Shown here: positions 16,036 to 26,500 of the stretch, in pieces
Position numbering within the stretch: position 1 is the stretch's first letter
Layout: each line of letters opens with the position of its first letter
Assembly (NCBI GenBank): GCA_023639215.1
Contig: CP097899.1
Coordinates: forward strand, 1,789,501 to 1,853,500
Direction: 5' to 3'
Length of the DNA stretch: 64,000 bases
DNA from: Candidatus Pristimantibacillus lignocellulolyticus
GTDB taxonomy: Bacteria; Bacillota; Bacilli; Paenibacillales; Paenibacillaceae
Notes under the pieces: generated by a model
The model's input: the letters and a program-made list of their open reading frames with translations, nothing else
Database searches by the model: none
Told to the model about the DNA's origin: nothing
Position numbers and translations under genes: made by a program

Positions 16036-18375
16036 ATGAAAAAAAGTTTATCCCTATTAGTTGCGATTGCCATGGTATTCTCCATGTTCGCAACAGTTGT
16101 ATCTGCAGCTGAAAAAACTGCAGGTCAAAAATTAGAAGATTTAGGTATTATTAAAGGTACTTCCGACGGTCTTGCTGAAAAAGAAGACTGGAAACGTCAA
16201 GACGTAACTGTTCTAATCGCGCGTCTACTTGGTAAAGAAGATGTAGCAAAAGCTACTGCAAACACTCACGGTTTCACAGATGTAGATTCTAAATTCTACA
16301 ACGGTTTTATCTCTTGGGCGAAAGCTGAAGGATATTTCACTGGTGAAACTGCTACTAAATTTGGTGTAGGTAACTCTATCACTAACCAACAATTCGCAGC
16401 AGTACTACTTCGCGTTCTAGGCGTTGAAGTTGATTACGCTGCAGCTTTTGAAAAAGCTGTTGAATTGAAACTAGTATCTGCTGATCTAGTTAAAACTGAT
16501 AACGCTGTTCGTGGCGATATCTACGAATCACTTTTAACTGCTCTTGATTACAAAATCGATGGCAAAAAACTAGGTACTATTCTTGGTCTTAAAGGCTATG
16601 AAGTTACTGACCTAGAAGTTCTTTCTGCAAAAGGTACTAACCAAAAAACAGTTAAAGTTGAGTTCAACAATGATCTTGGCGCTGTAACTGCTAACAATTT
16701 CTCTGTAAAACGTGCTGATAACGATTCAGTACAAGTAATTCAAAACGTAACTGTAAGTGGCGTTGTAGCAACAATTACACTAGTTGACGCTTTGACTGTT
16801 GACAAAGACTATGTTGTAACTGCAACTAACGTTTCTGACAAAGAAGCTACTTCAGTTCTTTCTTCTGGAACTGCTGAATTCAAATACGTAAAAGCTGTTC
16901 CAGCTTCTATCGGATTTGAAGCAACTACTGTAGAACAAAATGCAGAAGTTAAAGTTGTAATTAAAGACGCTGAAGGTAACGACATCTCAGCTAACTACAC
17001 TTATGCTGATATCGATGCTGTAGCTTCATCTTCTGTAGTTAATATCGTTAACGGTAAAATTACAGCAGCTGCAGTTGGCGTTGATGGCGCTCATACTGTA
17101 GTATCTGCAAAACTTAAAAACACTGAGCTTACAACTGGTAACGTAATTATCTACGTTAAACAATCTTTGAACACTGCTTCTTCAATCGGTAAAGTAACTT
17201 TAGGTACTACTACTGATCCTGAACTTTCAATCTTCAAAGGCACTCCAGGTACTCTAGTAGCTGAGATTGTTGATGCTAAAAACGTATCTACTATCTTGAA
17301 TTCAGTAACTCATAAAGCTAACTTCAGATCTCTTAACCCAACTGTACTAGTTGTTGATGCAACTACTGGTATTGTTCAACCAGTTGCTAACGGTTCTGCA
17401 ACTGTAGTAATCACTGGTACAATCGGTGACAAAACAGTTTCTAAATCTGTAGTAGTTACAGTTAAAGATGATGCTAAAATTGCTTCAGTTTCAGCTGAAA
17501 AATCAGTTGTTAACTTGGTAAAAGGTTCTAACCTTCAAGGTGAAGTTAAATTGAATGTTAAGGATCAATATGGTAACAACATTAGAACTGCAGGTACTCT
17601 AGAAATCACTTCTTCTACTAGTGGTGTTGTAGCAGTAGGTACATCTGTTCCTTACAACGCTGAGGGTGTAGCTACATTGCCATTGTTGGCACCTGCTGCA
17701 AATGCTGATAAAGGTACTACTGTTCTAACGTTCAAAGTAACTGGAACAAACCTTACTACTGCTGTAACTGTAAATGTTGTTGATAAAGGAACATTTGTTG
17801 GTTATGCAGTTGAACTAAGCAATACTACTCTTGATGCAAACACTAATACAACTGATGCAAACAAAAAGAATCCTACTACAGCAACTGTTAAAGTTTATGA
17901 AAAAGATTCTAACGGTAACAACATCGCTGCAATCACTACTGGTGTAGTAATTGAAAAAGATTCTTCTGATGCAATCACTACTAACGCTACTGATGCTGTA
18001 ACTGGTGTAAAAGCAGGATCTTCTGTAATCACTGTTAAAGTTAACAATGTAGTTATTGGTACTTACACAATTACTGTTCTTGATACAAAACCAACTAACA
18101 TTAATAAAGTTGCACAAAACGTAAATGCAATTACTGTTGATAAAAACGCAAATATTTCTGAAAAACTATTCGGAAATGCAGCTGGTAATGGCGGTGCATT
18201 TACTGCAACAAACCAATTTGGTGCTGTTACTCCAATCACTGGTGCTGTTGTTTACTCAGCAAATGGCTCTATTGTTAATGGTACTACACTAACTGCTGGT
18301 ACTACAGCAGGTACTACACTTCTTACAGTTGTGATTGCTGGTCAAGTATTCACAATCAACGTTGTTGTTCAATAA
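16036..18375 (+). CDS. Major S-layer protein with N-terminal SLH domains
   Basis: Product of 779 residues: signal peptide (1-25, cut after VVSAA), three SLH domains (about 28-190, recognisable as TAGQKLEDLGIIKG, FTDVDSKFYNGFISWAKAEGY and YAAAFEKAVELKLV), then Ig-like beta domains. N-terminal SLH with Ig-like repeats is the layout of Paenibacillus S-layer proteins. Codon use is extreme (ACT, GCT, GTT, GTA, AAA dominate), unlike the neighbouring SLH genes, which points to very high expression. ATG 16036 follows AGAGGAGGAG at 16015-16024. An in-frame ATG at 15958 with its own strong site AAGGGGGTGA would add 26 polar residues before the signal peptide. I take 16036 as the main start because the signal peptide begins there. 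Confidence 0.88.
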   Translation: MKKSLSLLVAIAMVFSMFATVVSAAEKTAGQKLEDLGIIKGTSDGLAEKEDWKRQDVTVLIARLLGKEDVAKATANTHGFTDVDSKFYNGFISWAKAEGYFTGETATKFGVGNSITNQQFAAVLLRVLGVEVDYAAAFEKAVELKLVSADLVKTDNAVRGDIYESLLTALDYKIDGKKLGTILGLKGYEVTDLEVLSAKGTNQKTVKVEFNNDLGAVTANNFSVKRADNDSVQVIQNVTVSGVVATITLVDALTVDKDYVVTATNVSDKEATSVLSSGTAEFKYVKAVPASIGFEATTVEQNAEVKVVIKDAEGNDISANYTYADIDAVASSSVVNIVNGKITAAAVGVDGAHTVVSAKLKNTELTTGNVIIYVKQSLNTASSIGKVTLGTTTDPELSIFKGTPGTLVAEIVDAKNVSTILNSVTHKANFRSLNPTVLVVDATTGIVQPVANGSATVVITGTIGDKTVSKSVVVTVKDDAKIASVSAEKSVVNLVKGSNLQGEVKLNVKDQYGNNIRTAGTLEITSSTSGVVAVGTSVPYNAEGVATLPLLAPAANADKGTTVLTFKVTGTNLTTAVTVNVVDKGTFVGYAVELSNTTLDANTNTTDANKKNPTTATVKVYEKDSNGNNIAAITTGVVIEKDSSDAITTNATDAVTGVKAGSSVITVKVNNVVIGTYTITVLDTKPTNINKVAQNVNAITVDKNANISEKLFGNAAGNGGAFTATNQFGAVTPITGAVVYSANGSIVNGTTLTAGTTAGTTLLTVVIAGQVFTINVVVQ

Positions 18376-18394
18376 TCGATTATTCGATTAAACT

Positions 18395-18428
18395 AAACTG
18401 CTAAGTCTCCGGACTTAGCAGTTTTTTT
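18395..18428 (+). terminator. Strong intrinsic terminator of the S-layer gene
   Basis: Stem AAACTGCTAAGTC / GACTTAGCAGTTT with loop TCCG, followed by T7. Confidence 0.92.
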
Positions 18429-18490
18429 ATTTTAAATGCAACTTTTTCCTATGTTACCGCGTTTAACATAATAGAAGAGGAGGGGTATCG

Positions 18491-20950
18491 TTGTTAAGGA
18501 ACAATAGTCTATATAACAAAATGATTATTATTGCGTTATCCTTATGTTTACTGCTACCAAGTTCATTTCTAGGTGGACAAGAAGTTGCTCAAGCGGCTAC
18601 AGCTGTAAACTTAAGTTCAGGAGTTACTGTATCATTATATGATGCTCAGATTGTTAAGGATGAATCAGGTAAGCTTGTAGCTTATACATTGATTATTCAG
18701 AATAATTCTAGTAAAAGTGTTCAACTTATTGATTATTGGGCAAAGATCAAAGGTAGCAATAACAAAGCCTATATTACAAAGCTAATTACTGAAGATAAGG
18801 CGAAAAAAGTTGTTATTCCAAATTCATCTACTTATTTAACATATTATGCATATGTTGATGATAAGGAACAACTTACTGATCTAAAAATTGATATTATTAG
18901 ATGGGACTTTGGTGTTAACAACTACGAAAGTGTTGTTGGACAGATCAAGTCCGCTGATAATGGTGTTACTACATACAAAAAAGCTGAAGAGCTTATTGTA
19001 AATAAATCATCTTTGAACATGTTAGTATCTTCATACAAAATGTACTCTGATGAAAAATACAGCTATCTTAATGTAGATTTAAGTATGCGTAATAAGAGTA
19101 ATACAACTGTTGATATGAAAGCAGTTAGTTATTATTTATCAGATGGCAAAGGAACATTGATTCCATTAGTTTCATCTGTTGCCGATCTAACATTAAAGCC
19201 ACAGGAACGTAAAACAATTCTTCTATCTACAACCGTAGCTAAAAATTTTGCAAAAGAAAATGCTTCGATTGTCGTTATGTATAAGGATGAAGAAGGTGGA
19301 TTGAGTCTTCCACGTATTACGTTTGGTCTTCCAGTATTAAAGGATACGGTAGCTAGTAAAGCAAATACAGCCACATCATACCAGGTTGATGGTAGTGAAA
19401 TAGCTGTAACGGTGAAAGACAGTACACTAAACTACAGTTCTACTAATACAAAGCTTAAAACGAAGATTACACTTGAAAACAAAAGTTCATCTAAACTTAG
19501 TATTCCCGGTTTTGAGTATTTTATAAAGACTGAAAAAGGATATTTATATCCGTTATTACCAGCTGAAGGAACAGATACTAATCTGTTGCCTAAAATTAAG
19601 AGAGATATAGAACTAGAGGGTGAAATGCCTTCTGACATCGACTTAAAGAAAAGTCAGTTTGTACTATTTCTACGTGAGAAAGATAGTACCAATAGTTATT
19701 TCCTAGGTAATTTCAAGATTAGTATTGGAAGCGGTAGCGTTGAGACGAAGCCAGCTTCTAATAGCGTTACTTATCAAGGAAACTTTGTAGAACAAGTATC
19801 GCTGCAACGTATACCAAACGGAGTTAAAGATTTGCTTATTGCGGAGTTCAAAGTAACAAACAAAGGAACAAAAGCACAAGCAATGCTTAAAGTTAACGGA
19901 CAATTTGAAATTGATGGGGTAAAATTAGCGCCAGAGGCTACAAAGGTTATTAATCTAGATGGTCTACTTGCGATTGCTCCTAATCAAAGCTATCGTATCA
20001 TAACGTATACTGAAATTCCTTATATACAAAGTGCGAACAATATTGTCTTCAATATGAATGAGCAAGCAACGGAAGGCGTTAAAAAAATTCATCAATTCAA
20101 AGTGTCCGCTATGACGAAAGCTAAGCTTCTTGGAAGCAATGAAAGCTATAAAATTGATACACTTGGTAGTCGTGGAGAAGTAACGGTTATCGACTCTCAG
20201 ATTTATAGTGGCAAACAAACAGATATGTTCTTTGCACAGCTTCAATACGAGAACAAAGAGCAACGTTCAGCGATGCCTTCTAAATTAAAAGGATATATCG
20301 AAAATAGTAATCAAGATATAATTGACCTTAATGTGAAAAATTATGAATCTAAAATTCTTCCTAATGGAAAAGTTGTCTTAAGTGTGTGGGCAGTAATTCC
20401 AAAAAATTATGAAGATGCAAAGTTAAATCTGTATATTGGAGAATCAGTTGCTGGGGCGGCAGCCGAAGGAGCAGCTGAAGTAGCAAACGTTATTATTAAT
20501 CCTGTGTATACACAACATATCTTTAAGGAAGCTCCGATTGCTACTGATTTCTCTAAACTTAGCTTTATGAATTATGATGTAGCACTATATTCTTTCTATG
20601 CACAACTAGATACTTCACAAGGGTTTATTCCAGATACAATTAAAGTTGGATTTAACTATGATATAGTAGCTCGTGAGAATGCTCCTGCATACAGCGATGC
20701 TCAAAGTATTGTCGTAGAGTATGTTGATCAAACTAATTCTCTAGCGAAATTCTCTCAAGTATTCCCAATTGGTGATGGAACAGAAGGTTCGCTTGTGGTA
20801 GCAACTCGTCAGAAGAAAGAATTCAGCTATACTAATTCAGCGTTACAAGCAATAAATCCAGGTACGTATCAGATCAATATCTATGCTCAATACCAAAATC
20901 ACAAAAAACTAATTGCTACAAGTAGTTTCCTATTTGGAAATGTACAGTAG
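18491..20950 (+). CDS. Secreted protein with five divergent beta-type repeats, function unknown
   Basis: Product of 819 residues with a signal peptide (about 1-36, ending near VAQAAT). The rest appears to be about five repeats of 130-160 residues. Each has a strand pattern like L..NYxNKSxxxxxLxGY.. followed some 25 residues later by L.PN....L...IP. Examples begin near residues 40, 178, 300, 430 and 555. No SLH, LPXTG, lipobox or membrane anchor was seen, so how it stays at the surface is unclear. The start is TTG 18491, after GAGGAGGGG. It lies directly behind the S-layer terminator and 73 bases before another secreted protein. I do not recognise the family; a role in S-layer assembly is suggested only by position. 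Confidence 0.75.
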   Translation: MLRNNSLYNKMIIIALSLCLLLPSSFLGGQEVAQAATAVNLSSGVTVSLYDAQIVKDESGKLVAYTLIIQNNSSKSVQLIDYWAKIKGSNNKAYITKLITEDKAKKVVIPNSSTYLTYYAYVDDKEQLTDLKIDIIRWDFGVNNYESVVGQIKSADNGVTTYKKAEELIVNKSSLNMLVSSYKMYSDEKYSYLNVDLSMRNKSNTTVDMKAVSYYLSDGKGTLIPLVSSVADLTLKPQERKTILLSTTVAKNFAKENASIVVMYKDEEGGLSLPRITFGLPVLKDTVASKANTATSYQVDGSEIAVTVKDSTLNYSSTNTKLKTKITLENKSSSKLSIPGFEYFIKTEKGYLYPLLPAEGTDTNLLPKIKRDIELEGEMPSDIDLKKSQFVLFLREKDSTNSYFLGNFKISIGSGSVETKPASNSVTYQGNFVEQVSLQRIPNGVKDLLIAEFKVTNKGTKAQAMLKVNGQFEIDGVKLAPEATKVINLDGLLAIAPNQSYRIITYTEIPYIQSANNIVFNMNEQATEGVKKIHQFKVSAMTKAKLLGSNESYKIDTLGSRGEVTVIDSQIYSGKQTDMFFAQLQYENKEQRSAMPSKLKGYIENSNQDIIDLNVKNYESKILPNGKVVLSVWAVIPKNYEDAKLNLYIGESVAGAAAEGAAEVANVIINPVYTQHIFKEAPIATDFSKLSFMNYDVALYSFYAQLDTSQGFIPDTIKVGFNYDIVARENAPAYSDAQSIVVEYVDQTNSLAKFSQVFPIGDGTEGSLVVATRQKKEFSYTNSALQAINPGTYQINIYAQYQNHKKLIATSSFLFGNVQ

Positions 20951-21023
20951 AAATCTAGCATTTCCTCTCTTAATCTAGTATCTTAATAGTAGAGTATTTG
21001 CGAGAGAGGAGTGAAATTACAAG

Positions 21024-21497
21024 ATGAGTAAGTTGAAATGGTTAGGTGCATCTGCTATTCTTGCCGTCGGTATTATTAGCGGTTCACTAATTGGTAATGC
21101 ATTATCTGTCGGTACTAGTTCGGTAACACCCGGAACGGTAAGTGATCCAGTGGTTACAAAGAGTTATGTAGACGAACAGATGGCTAAGCTATCTGGTGGC
21201 GGCTCTACAGGCGGTACTACCACAGCAACGTTAGAGGTTGTTACCGTTCCTGCAGATCGCATATTGATGGTTAAAGCAGGCAGTGAAATCGTTATTCGTT
21301 CTGGTAAAGCTATTGCTTACAGCTCTGATAGTAACGGGATATCTGATGTAACGGATGGTGTGGACATTAAGAATGGTGTAGCTGTACCAACGAATCATGA
21401 GATATGGTTCCCACGCGATGGACGAGGTGTTCAAGCGGCAGCAGGCACAACAGGTTCACTTATAGTATTGGTTAAAGGTTCTTACTACTTGCAATAA
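21024..21497 (+). CDS. Small exported protein with a TKSYVDEQ motif, function unknown
   Basis: Product of 157 residues with a hydrophobic N-terminal segment (about 5-27) that is a signal peptide or single anchor. A linker SDPVVTKSYVDEQMAKL (about 41-57) is followed by a Gly/Ser/Thr-rich stretch and a C-terminal beta-rich domain of about 80 residues. The DPVVTKSYVDEQ linker recurs in secreted Paenibacillaceae proteins as far as I know, but no function is attached to it. AGGAGTGA precedes ATG 21024. It follows the 819-residue gene with no terminator between them, so the pair is probably one transcript ending at the hairpin at 21515. Confidence 0.7.
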   Translation: MSKLKWLGASAILAVGIISGSLIGNALSVGTSSVTPGTVSDPVVTKSYVDEQMAKLSGGGSTGGTTTATLEVVTVPADRILMVKAGSEIVIRSGKAIAYSSDSNGISDVTDGVDIKNGVAVPTNHEIWFPRDGRGVQAAAGTTGSLIVLVKGSYYLQ

Positions 21498-21514
21498 TAT
21501 AATATCATTATTCG

Positions 21515-21553
21515 AAAATCCTCATCTTACTTAACGTAAGATGAGGATTTTTT
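21515..21553 (+). terminator. Strong intrinsic terminator
   Basis: Stem AAAATCCTCATCTTAC / GTAAGATGAGGATTTT with a five-base loop, running into a T-run. Confidence 0.92.
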
Positions 21554-21620
21554 AGTGCGTCCAGCATGTAAGATTTATAAGGTAAAAGAAAAATAAGGAA
21601 CAGTTAGAAATGTTTCATCA

Positions 21621-21650
21621 GTGTAGCTATTGAGTATTCACGACATAATA
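21621..21650 (+). promoter_or_regulatory. Possible sigma-G (forespore) promoter
   Basis: CATAATA at 21644-21650 fits the sigma-G -10 pattern CATnnTA. GTGTA 18 bases upstream is a 4-of-5 match to GnATR. It stands 37 bases before a spore protein gene, which supports the call. Confidence 0.4.
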
Positions 21651-21686
21651 TGAAGGAAATTATTCTTATTAAATGGAGGGTTTACA

Positions 21687-21947
21687 ATGGCAAAGCGTAG
21701 TTGTGTCGTTCCAGAATGTAAAGCGGCTTTGAATGCAATGAAGTATGAGATAGCAGCAGAATTAGGTGTAGCAGGTACTACAAGCAGTGATTATTACTCC
21801 GAATTTGCAGATGAACTAGGTGGAGCTTCGCCAAGTGCCGGTACGATCAACTGGTCTACAATGTCGACAAGAAACGTCGGATATATTGGTGGTTCAATTA
21901 CTAAGCGTCTCATTCAGCAAGCTGAGCAAGTGCTCGGACAACGCTAG
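21687..21947 (+). CDS. Divergent alpha/beta-type small acid-soluble spore protein
   Basis: Product of 86 residues. The first half has the SASP core ALNAMKYEIAAELGV (14-28), which includes the EIA-E-GV pattern cut by the germination protease GPR. The C-terminus has GYIGGSITKRLIQQAEQVL, matching the second DNA-binding helix of alpha/beta SASPs. These proteins coat and protect forespore DNA. Two features are odd: two cysteines (residues 6 and 11), which classical members lack, and a linker between the helices longer than usual. ATG 21687 follows GGAGG. It is probably monocistronic and forespore-specific. Confidence 0.8.
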   Translation: MAKRSCVVPECKAALNAMKYEIAAELGVAGTTSSDYYSEFADELGGASPSAGTINWSTMSTRNVGYIGGSITKRLIQQAEQVLGQR

Positions 21948-22026
21948 TGTAGGCTTATAGGCATTTACTTGCATTGACACAAACACTAAACTTCTGTATT
22001 ATTTTATGTTAGAAGTGTTGTATTAC

Positions 22027-22059
22027 AACCTTTTCCTTCGGGGAAAGGTTCATTTTTTG
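22027..22059 (+). terminator. Intrinsic terminator between the spore protein gene and metK
   Basis: Stem AACCTTTtCC / GGgAAAGGTT with a TTCG tetraloop, followed by CATTTTTTG. It could end the spore gene transcript or act as an attenuator in the metK leader. No S-box aptamer precedes it. Confidence 0.8.
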
Positions 22060-22116
22060 TTGTGTATATGCTGCGGTTTTATATATTTATGTTCAGTACA
22101 TGGGAGGTTGATACGG

Positions 22117-23319
22117 ATGTCGGTAAAAGGACGCCATTTATTCACATCAGAATCAGTAACAGAAGGCCATCCAGATAAGATCTGTGACCAAATCTCTGAT
22201 GCGGTTCTAGATGCATTTCTGGAAGCTGATCCTAATGCGCGTGTTGCATGTGAAGTTTCAGTTGCTACAGGGTTAGTACTTGTAATAGGGGAAATTAGTA
22301 GTACAGCAGATTTTATTGATATTTCATCTATAGCTCGTCGTACGATTAAAGAAATTGGTTATACTCGTGCGAAATATGGCTTCGACTCTGCGACAAGTGC
22401 AGTATTAGTTTCTCTTAATGAGCAGTCTGCTGATATCGCACAAGGGGTTAATGCTGCTCTTGAATCTCGTGATGGTAAAGACATTAAACAAGAAAATGAA
22501 GACATTGGTGCTGGTGACCAAGGTCTAATGTTTGGTTTTGCAACGAACGAAACTCCTGAGCTGATGCCGCTACCTATCGCATTATCACACCGTATCGCTC
22601 GTCGATTGGCCGAAGTGCGTAAAAATGGTACGTTAGAATATCTACGTCCAGATGGTAAAACTCAAGTTACAATCGAGTATGAAGATGGCAAACCGTTGCG
22701 TGTAGATACCATCGTTGTTTCGACGCAACATGCTGAAGAAGTAACGCTTGAGCAAATACAAGCTGATATTATGGAACAAGTTATTAAACCAGTTGTTGCT
22801 CCAGAATGGCTTGATGAGCAAACAAAATACTTCATTAACCCAACAGGCCGTTTCGTAATCGGTGGACCGCAAGGTGATGCTGGTCTTACAGGTCGTAAGA
22901 TTATCGTTGACACATACGGCGGTTACGCTCGTCATGGCGGTGGTGCATTCTCTGGTAAGGATCCTACGAAAGTAGACCGTTCAGCAGCATATGCAGCACG
23001 TTATGTAGCGAAGAACATCGTTGCAGCAGGTCTTGCTGATAAATGCGAAATTCAATTAGCTTATGCAATTGGTGTTGCTCAACCAGTATCAATCAACGTT
23101 GATACTTATGGTACGGGTAAAGTTGCAGAAGAAAAACTAGTTGAAGTTATTCGCAAAAACTTTGATCTACGTCCAGCGGGTATTATAAAAATGCTTGATC
23201 TTCGTCGCCCAATCTACTCTCAAACAGCTGCTTATGGTCACTTTGGCCGTACAGATGTTGATCTTCCTTGGGAACGCATTGACAAAGCAGATCTATTGCG
23301 CACAGATGCACTTGCATAA
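22117..23319 (+). CDS. metK: S-adenosylmethionine synthetase
   Basis: Makes S-adenosylmethionine from ATP and methionine. The 400-residue product is full length. Clear signatures are SESVTEGHPDKICDQ (11-25, with the catalytic His), GAGDQGLMFGFA (about 131-142) and the phosphate loop GGGAFSGKDPTKVDRSAAY (about 273-291). GGGAGGTTG at 22102-22110 sets ATG 22117; an upstream in-frame ATG at 22006 would run through the terminator hairpin and is rejected. The gene stands alone between terminators at 22027 and 23420. It supplies the donor for the methyltransferases in the glycan operon 28 kb away, but so would metK anywhere. Confidence 0.97.
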   Translation: MSVKGRHLFTSESVTEGHPDKICDQISDAVLDAFLEADPNARVACEVSVATGLVLVIGEISSTADFIDISSIARRTIKEIGYTRAKYGFDSATSAVLVSLNEQSADIAQGVNAALESRDGKDIKQENEDIGAGDQGLMFGFATNETPELMPLPIALSHRIARRLAEVRKNGTLEYLRPDGKTQVTIEYEDGKPLRVDTIVVSTQHAEEVTLEQIQADIMEQVIKPVVAPEWLDEQTKYFINPTGRFVIGGPQGDAGLTGRKIIVDTYGGYARHGGGAFSGKDPTKVDRSAAYAARYVAKNIVAAGLADKCEIQLAYAIGVAQPVSINVDTYGTGKVAEEKLVEVIRKNFDLRPAGIIKMLDLRRPIYSQTAAYGHFGRTDVDLPWERIDKADLLRTDALA

Positions 23320-23419
23320 TCGTTATTATTAGCAATGATAACGGCCTCTAAACAATATATTTAATGCTTGAAAAGCCTCGTTAGAAACTTTTCAAATATT
23401 TACTAATAAAGAAACTTTT

Positions 23420-23463
23420 AAACCATAATTTACGTCTATATAGATGTAAATTATGGTTTTTTT
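23420..23463 (+). terminator. Intrinsic terminator after metK
   Basis: Perfect 14-base-pair stem AAACCATAATTTAC / GTAAATTATGGTTT with a 12-base loop, ending in T7. Confidence 0.9.
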
Positions 23464-23570
23464 GTTTAGGTAAATAGAATCAAATAAGCTTTCTTATGAA
23501 GATTCTCTTCATTTTTGTCCCATGAAAGCCGACAAATACTATACGAATGTATTATTGAGGAGTGAATGAA

Positions 23571-26500
23571 ATGCAGGCGAGAAAAAAACTTGCAATGTTA
23601 GTAGCAATCACGTTAGTATTACAATTATTTTTGCCTATATGGAGCGATTCTTATTCAGTTAAAGCAGCTGTATCAGGACCGCAAATCGTAAGTTTGAGTC
23701 CAGCTAATGGTACAAGTAATGTACCAGTGAACTCCATATTTAAAGTGACATTTGATGAAAGTATTAAGAAGAATGATCTATCAAAAAATATCGCTATTTA
23801 CAAATACTCTTCAAACTCATTGGTTGAGAAATATGCTATGAGTGATTATAGAGTAACCGTATCTAATAATGTACTGACTCTAGATGCGAGAGGTCTTACA
23901 TTAGCGCTTGATACTGATTACTATATTTTAATTGAGGCTGGTGCTGTAGCCAATGAATCAAACAGTGCATTAAGTAATGGTATTAATGAGGCTTCAACAT
24001 GGAATTTTCGCACGATTAAAACATTTGAAACAATTCCACCACAAATAACCTCAGTTACAAATGGGTTATGTGCAATAGGTTATAATTGTCCTTTAGTGCA
24101 GATTACATCGCCATTGCAGTTTATATTTAATGAAACGGTGTATGTAGCAACTGGCAACATCACATTACGAAGCAATACAGATAATCGTGATATTCCATTG
24201 ACCTCTAGTGAGGTAACAGGGAGTGGATCTAGTGCTATTACGATTATCCCGACAATGCCACTAACTCCGTCAACTACTTATACAGTTACAGTATCACCAA
24301 GTAATATTGTAGATGCATCAGGTAACTACTATGCAGGTGGTTCATGGACATTTACAACTGCAGCTAGTCCATTGCAGTTAATATCAAAAACGCCAGCAGC
24401 TGGTGCTTCCAGTGTTAATGTTACTGGCGGTCTTAGTCTTGTCTTGGAATTCGACAAAAACGTTCAAGGTAATACAGATATCAACAGTAATAAAATGATT
24501 AGAGTTCGTAAAGTAAGTAATAATCAGACCGTATTTGAAACTAGAGCAAGTCAAAATGTCCAGTATTCAGGTTCTAAAGTAACAATTAATACTGGATATG
24601 CGCTCGAGAGTAACACAAGTTATTATGTAACGATTGATGCAGGAGTGTTTACCCAATCAGGTAATTCCTCCGCGATTTTTTATGGGATTCACAATGCTAC
24701 CGACTGGGTATTTACAACAGGCTCTAGTGTAGATACATCGCCGCCGTACATTGTTACAACATCTCCATTATACGGAAGTGTAACTGTAGGTGCGAATGAC
24801 AAGATTATACTGACATTTAATGAAAATGTATTTCCTAAGAGTGGATCAATTGAAATTCGTGAATATAACTCTAATGCATTATATCGTTCAATTTCAGTAA
24901 CATCTGACCGTGTAACTGGTGGTGGTAGTCAGATCATTACGATAGATCCACATAGCCAAAGAGGGTCTGAGGCTGCGAAAAACTTCTCGATAGCAACGAG
25001 ATATTATGTGAAATTTAATAACTCAGCTTTTGCAGATGCGGCTGGTAATCAAGCAATTAATACTCCGAGTTCTAATGCTTACAATTTCCAAGTATCCGCA
25101 AGTGCATCAGCACCACAGCTTGTGACAATTTCACCTAATAACCAATCTACAACGGTTGCTACGACTACAAAGTTCAAAGCAACGTTTGATAAGTCGATTC
25201 TAATTGATACAGTGAACTATAATGTAGACTTTATACCTGTATCTAGCAATGGGACGACAGTTCCAGCAAAAGTTGAGAAAGATCCTAATGATGCAAAAGG
25301 AATTATTATTACTCCTAGAAATGGATATAGTTTATCTGCGGATACGGATTATTATATTAATATTTCTGATAGATCAATTATGGACGTAAACGGTAACTAC
25401 TTTGTTGGAATATTGAATCAATACCAATGGAGTTTCAAAACATTAGGTGGAGATACTGTTCCACCAGCAATTACAAAAAGTGAAGTGAGTGGTAATATTG
25501 TTCGCCTCGTATACAACGAGCTTCTTGATGAGACACTATCTCCATCAGCGGCGAGCTTCTATGTAACTGTGGGTGGTACAGCAAGAAATATTAGTAGTGT
25601 TTCTATTGAAGGTAATGTGGTATCTGTTAAATTAGTTAGTAATGTGAATTCTAACCAAAAAGTTACAATTTCCTATACTAAACCATCAAATGGTCAAATC
25701 AGAGACTTAACAGGTAATCAAGCTCCTAGTTTCGCTAACCAAGCAGTTACGAACGGCTTCACAGATAATAATGTATCGATTTTAAGTAGTAATTATTCAG
25801 GATCTTCGATCAATATGACATTTAGCGAATCGTTAAATACGGTTAGTAACCTTGCCTATACACAGTTTAATGTAACGGTGAACGGTACCATTTATACTAT
25901 TAGCAGTGTAGTTAGCTCAGGTAATAGTCTGTTTATTAGTATGAACCAAGTATTACCTGCGAATGCAACAGTAGTCGTAAACTATACTTCAGGGTTATAT
26001 CCTATATCGGGAGTATCAACGGATAAGGTTGCCTCATTCAATCATACAGTAGGTACGACAAGCAATGGATCCGGAGGAACAGGATCAGTGGCTGGAGCAC
26101 CTACATTACAATCGATTACATTAACCAGTAATAATTTATATTTACAATATAATGAAGCGATAAGAAGTTCGTCCAAACCAGGTGCTTTTCAATATACAGT
26201 ACTAGTAAATGGTCGAATCGTGAACGTTACATCAGTAACACTGAATACTAATATGGTTGTACTTACTCTTGCATCAGTCCCTACGGCTACGGATGTAATA
26301 ACTGTATCGTATTTTGGAACATCGTCTACACTTCTAGATAATGATTACAATGCGGCAGCATCATTTACTAATAGGGCTGTTGGTGCTGGTAATTCTAATG
26401 GTTCAGGATCAGCGGTTACGATACAAGGGGCAGTGTTAAAGGGTAATACATTAACGCTTAACTTCTCAGGCAACTTAGATCCGAATTCCGTTCCTACTGC

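Noticed and set aside
21948..22116. S-box (SAM) riboswitch before metK
   Set aside because: A terminator-like hairpin with a TTCG loop is present, but none of the S-box aptamer helices or conserved bases could be found in the 170 bases upstream.
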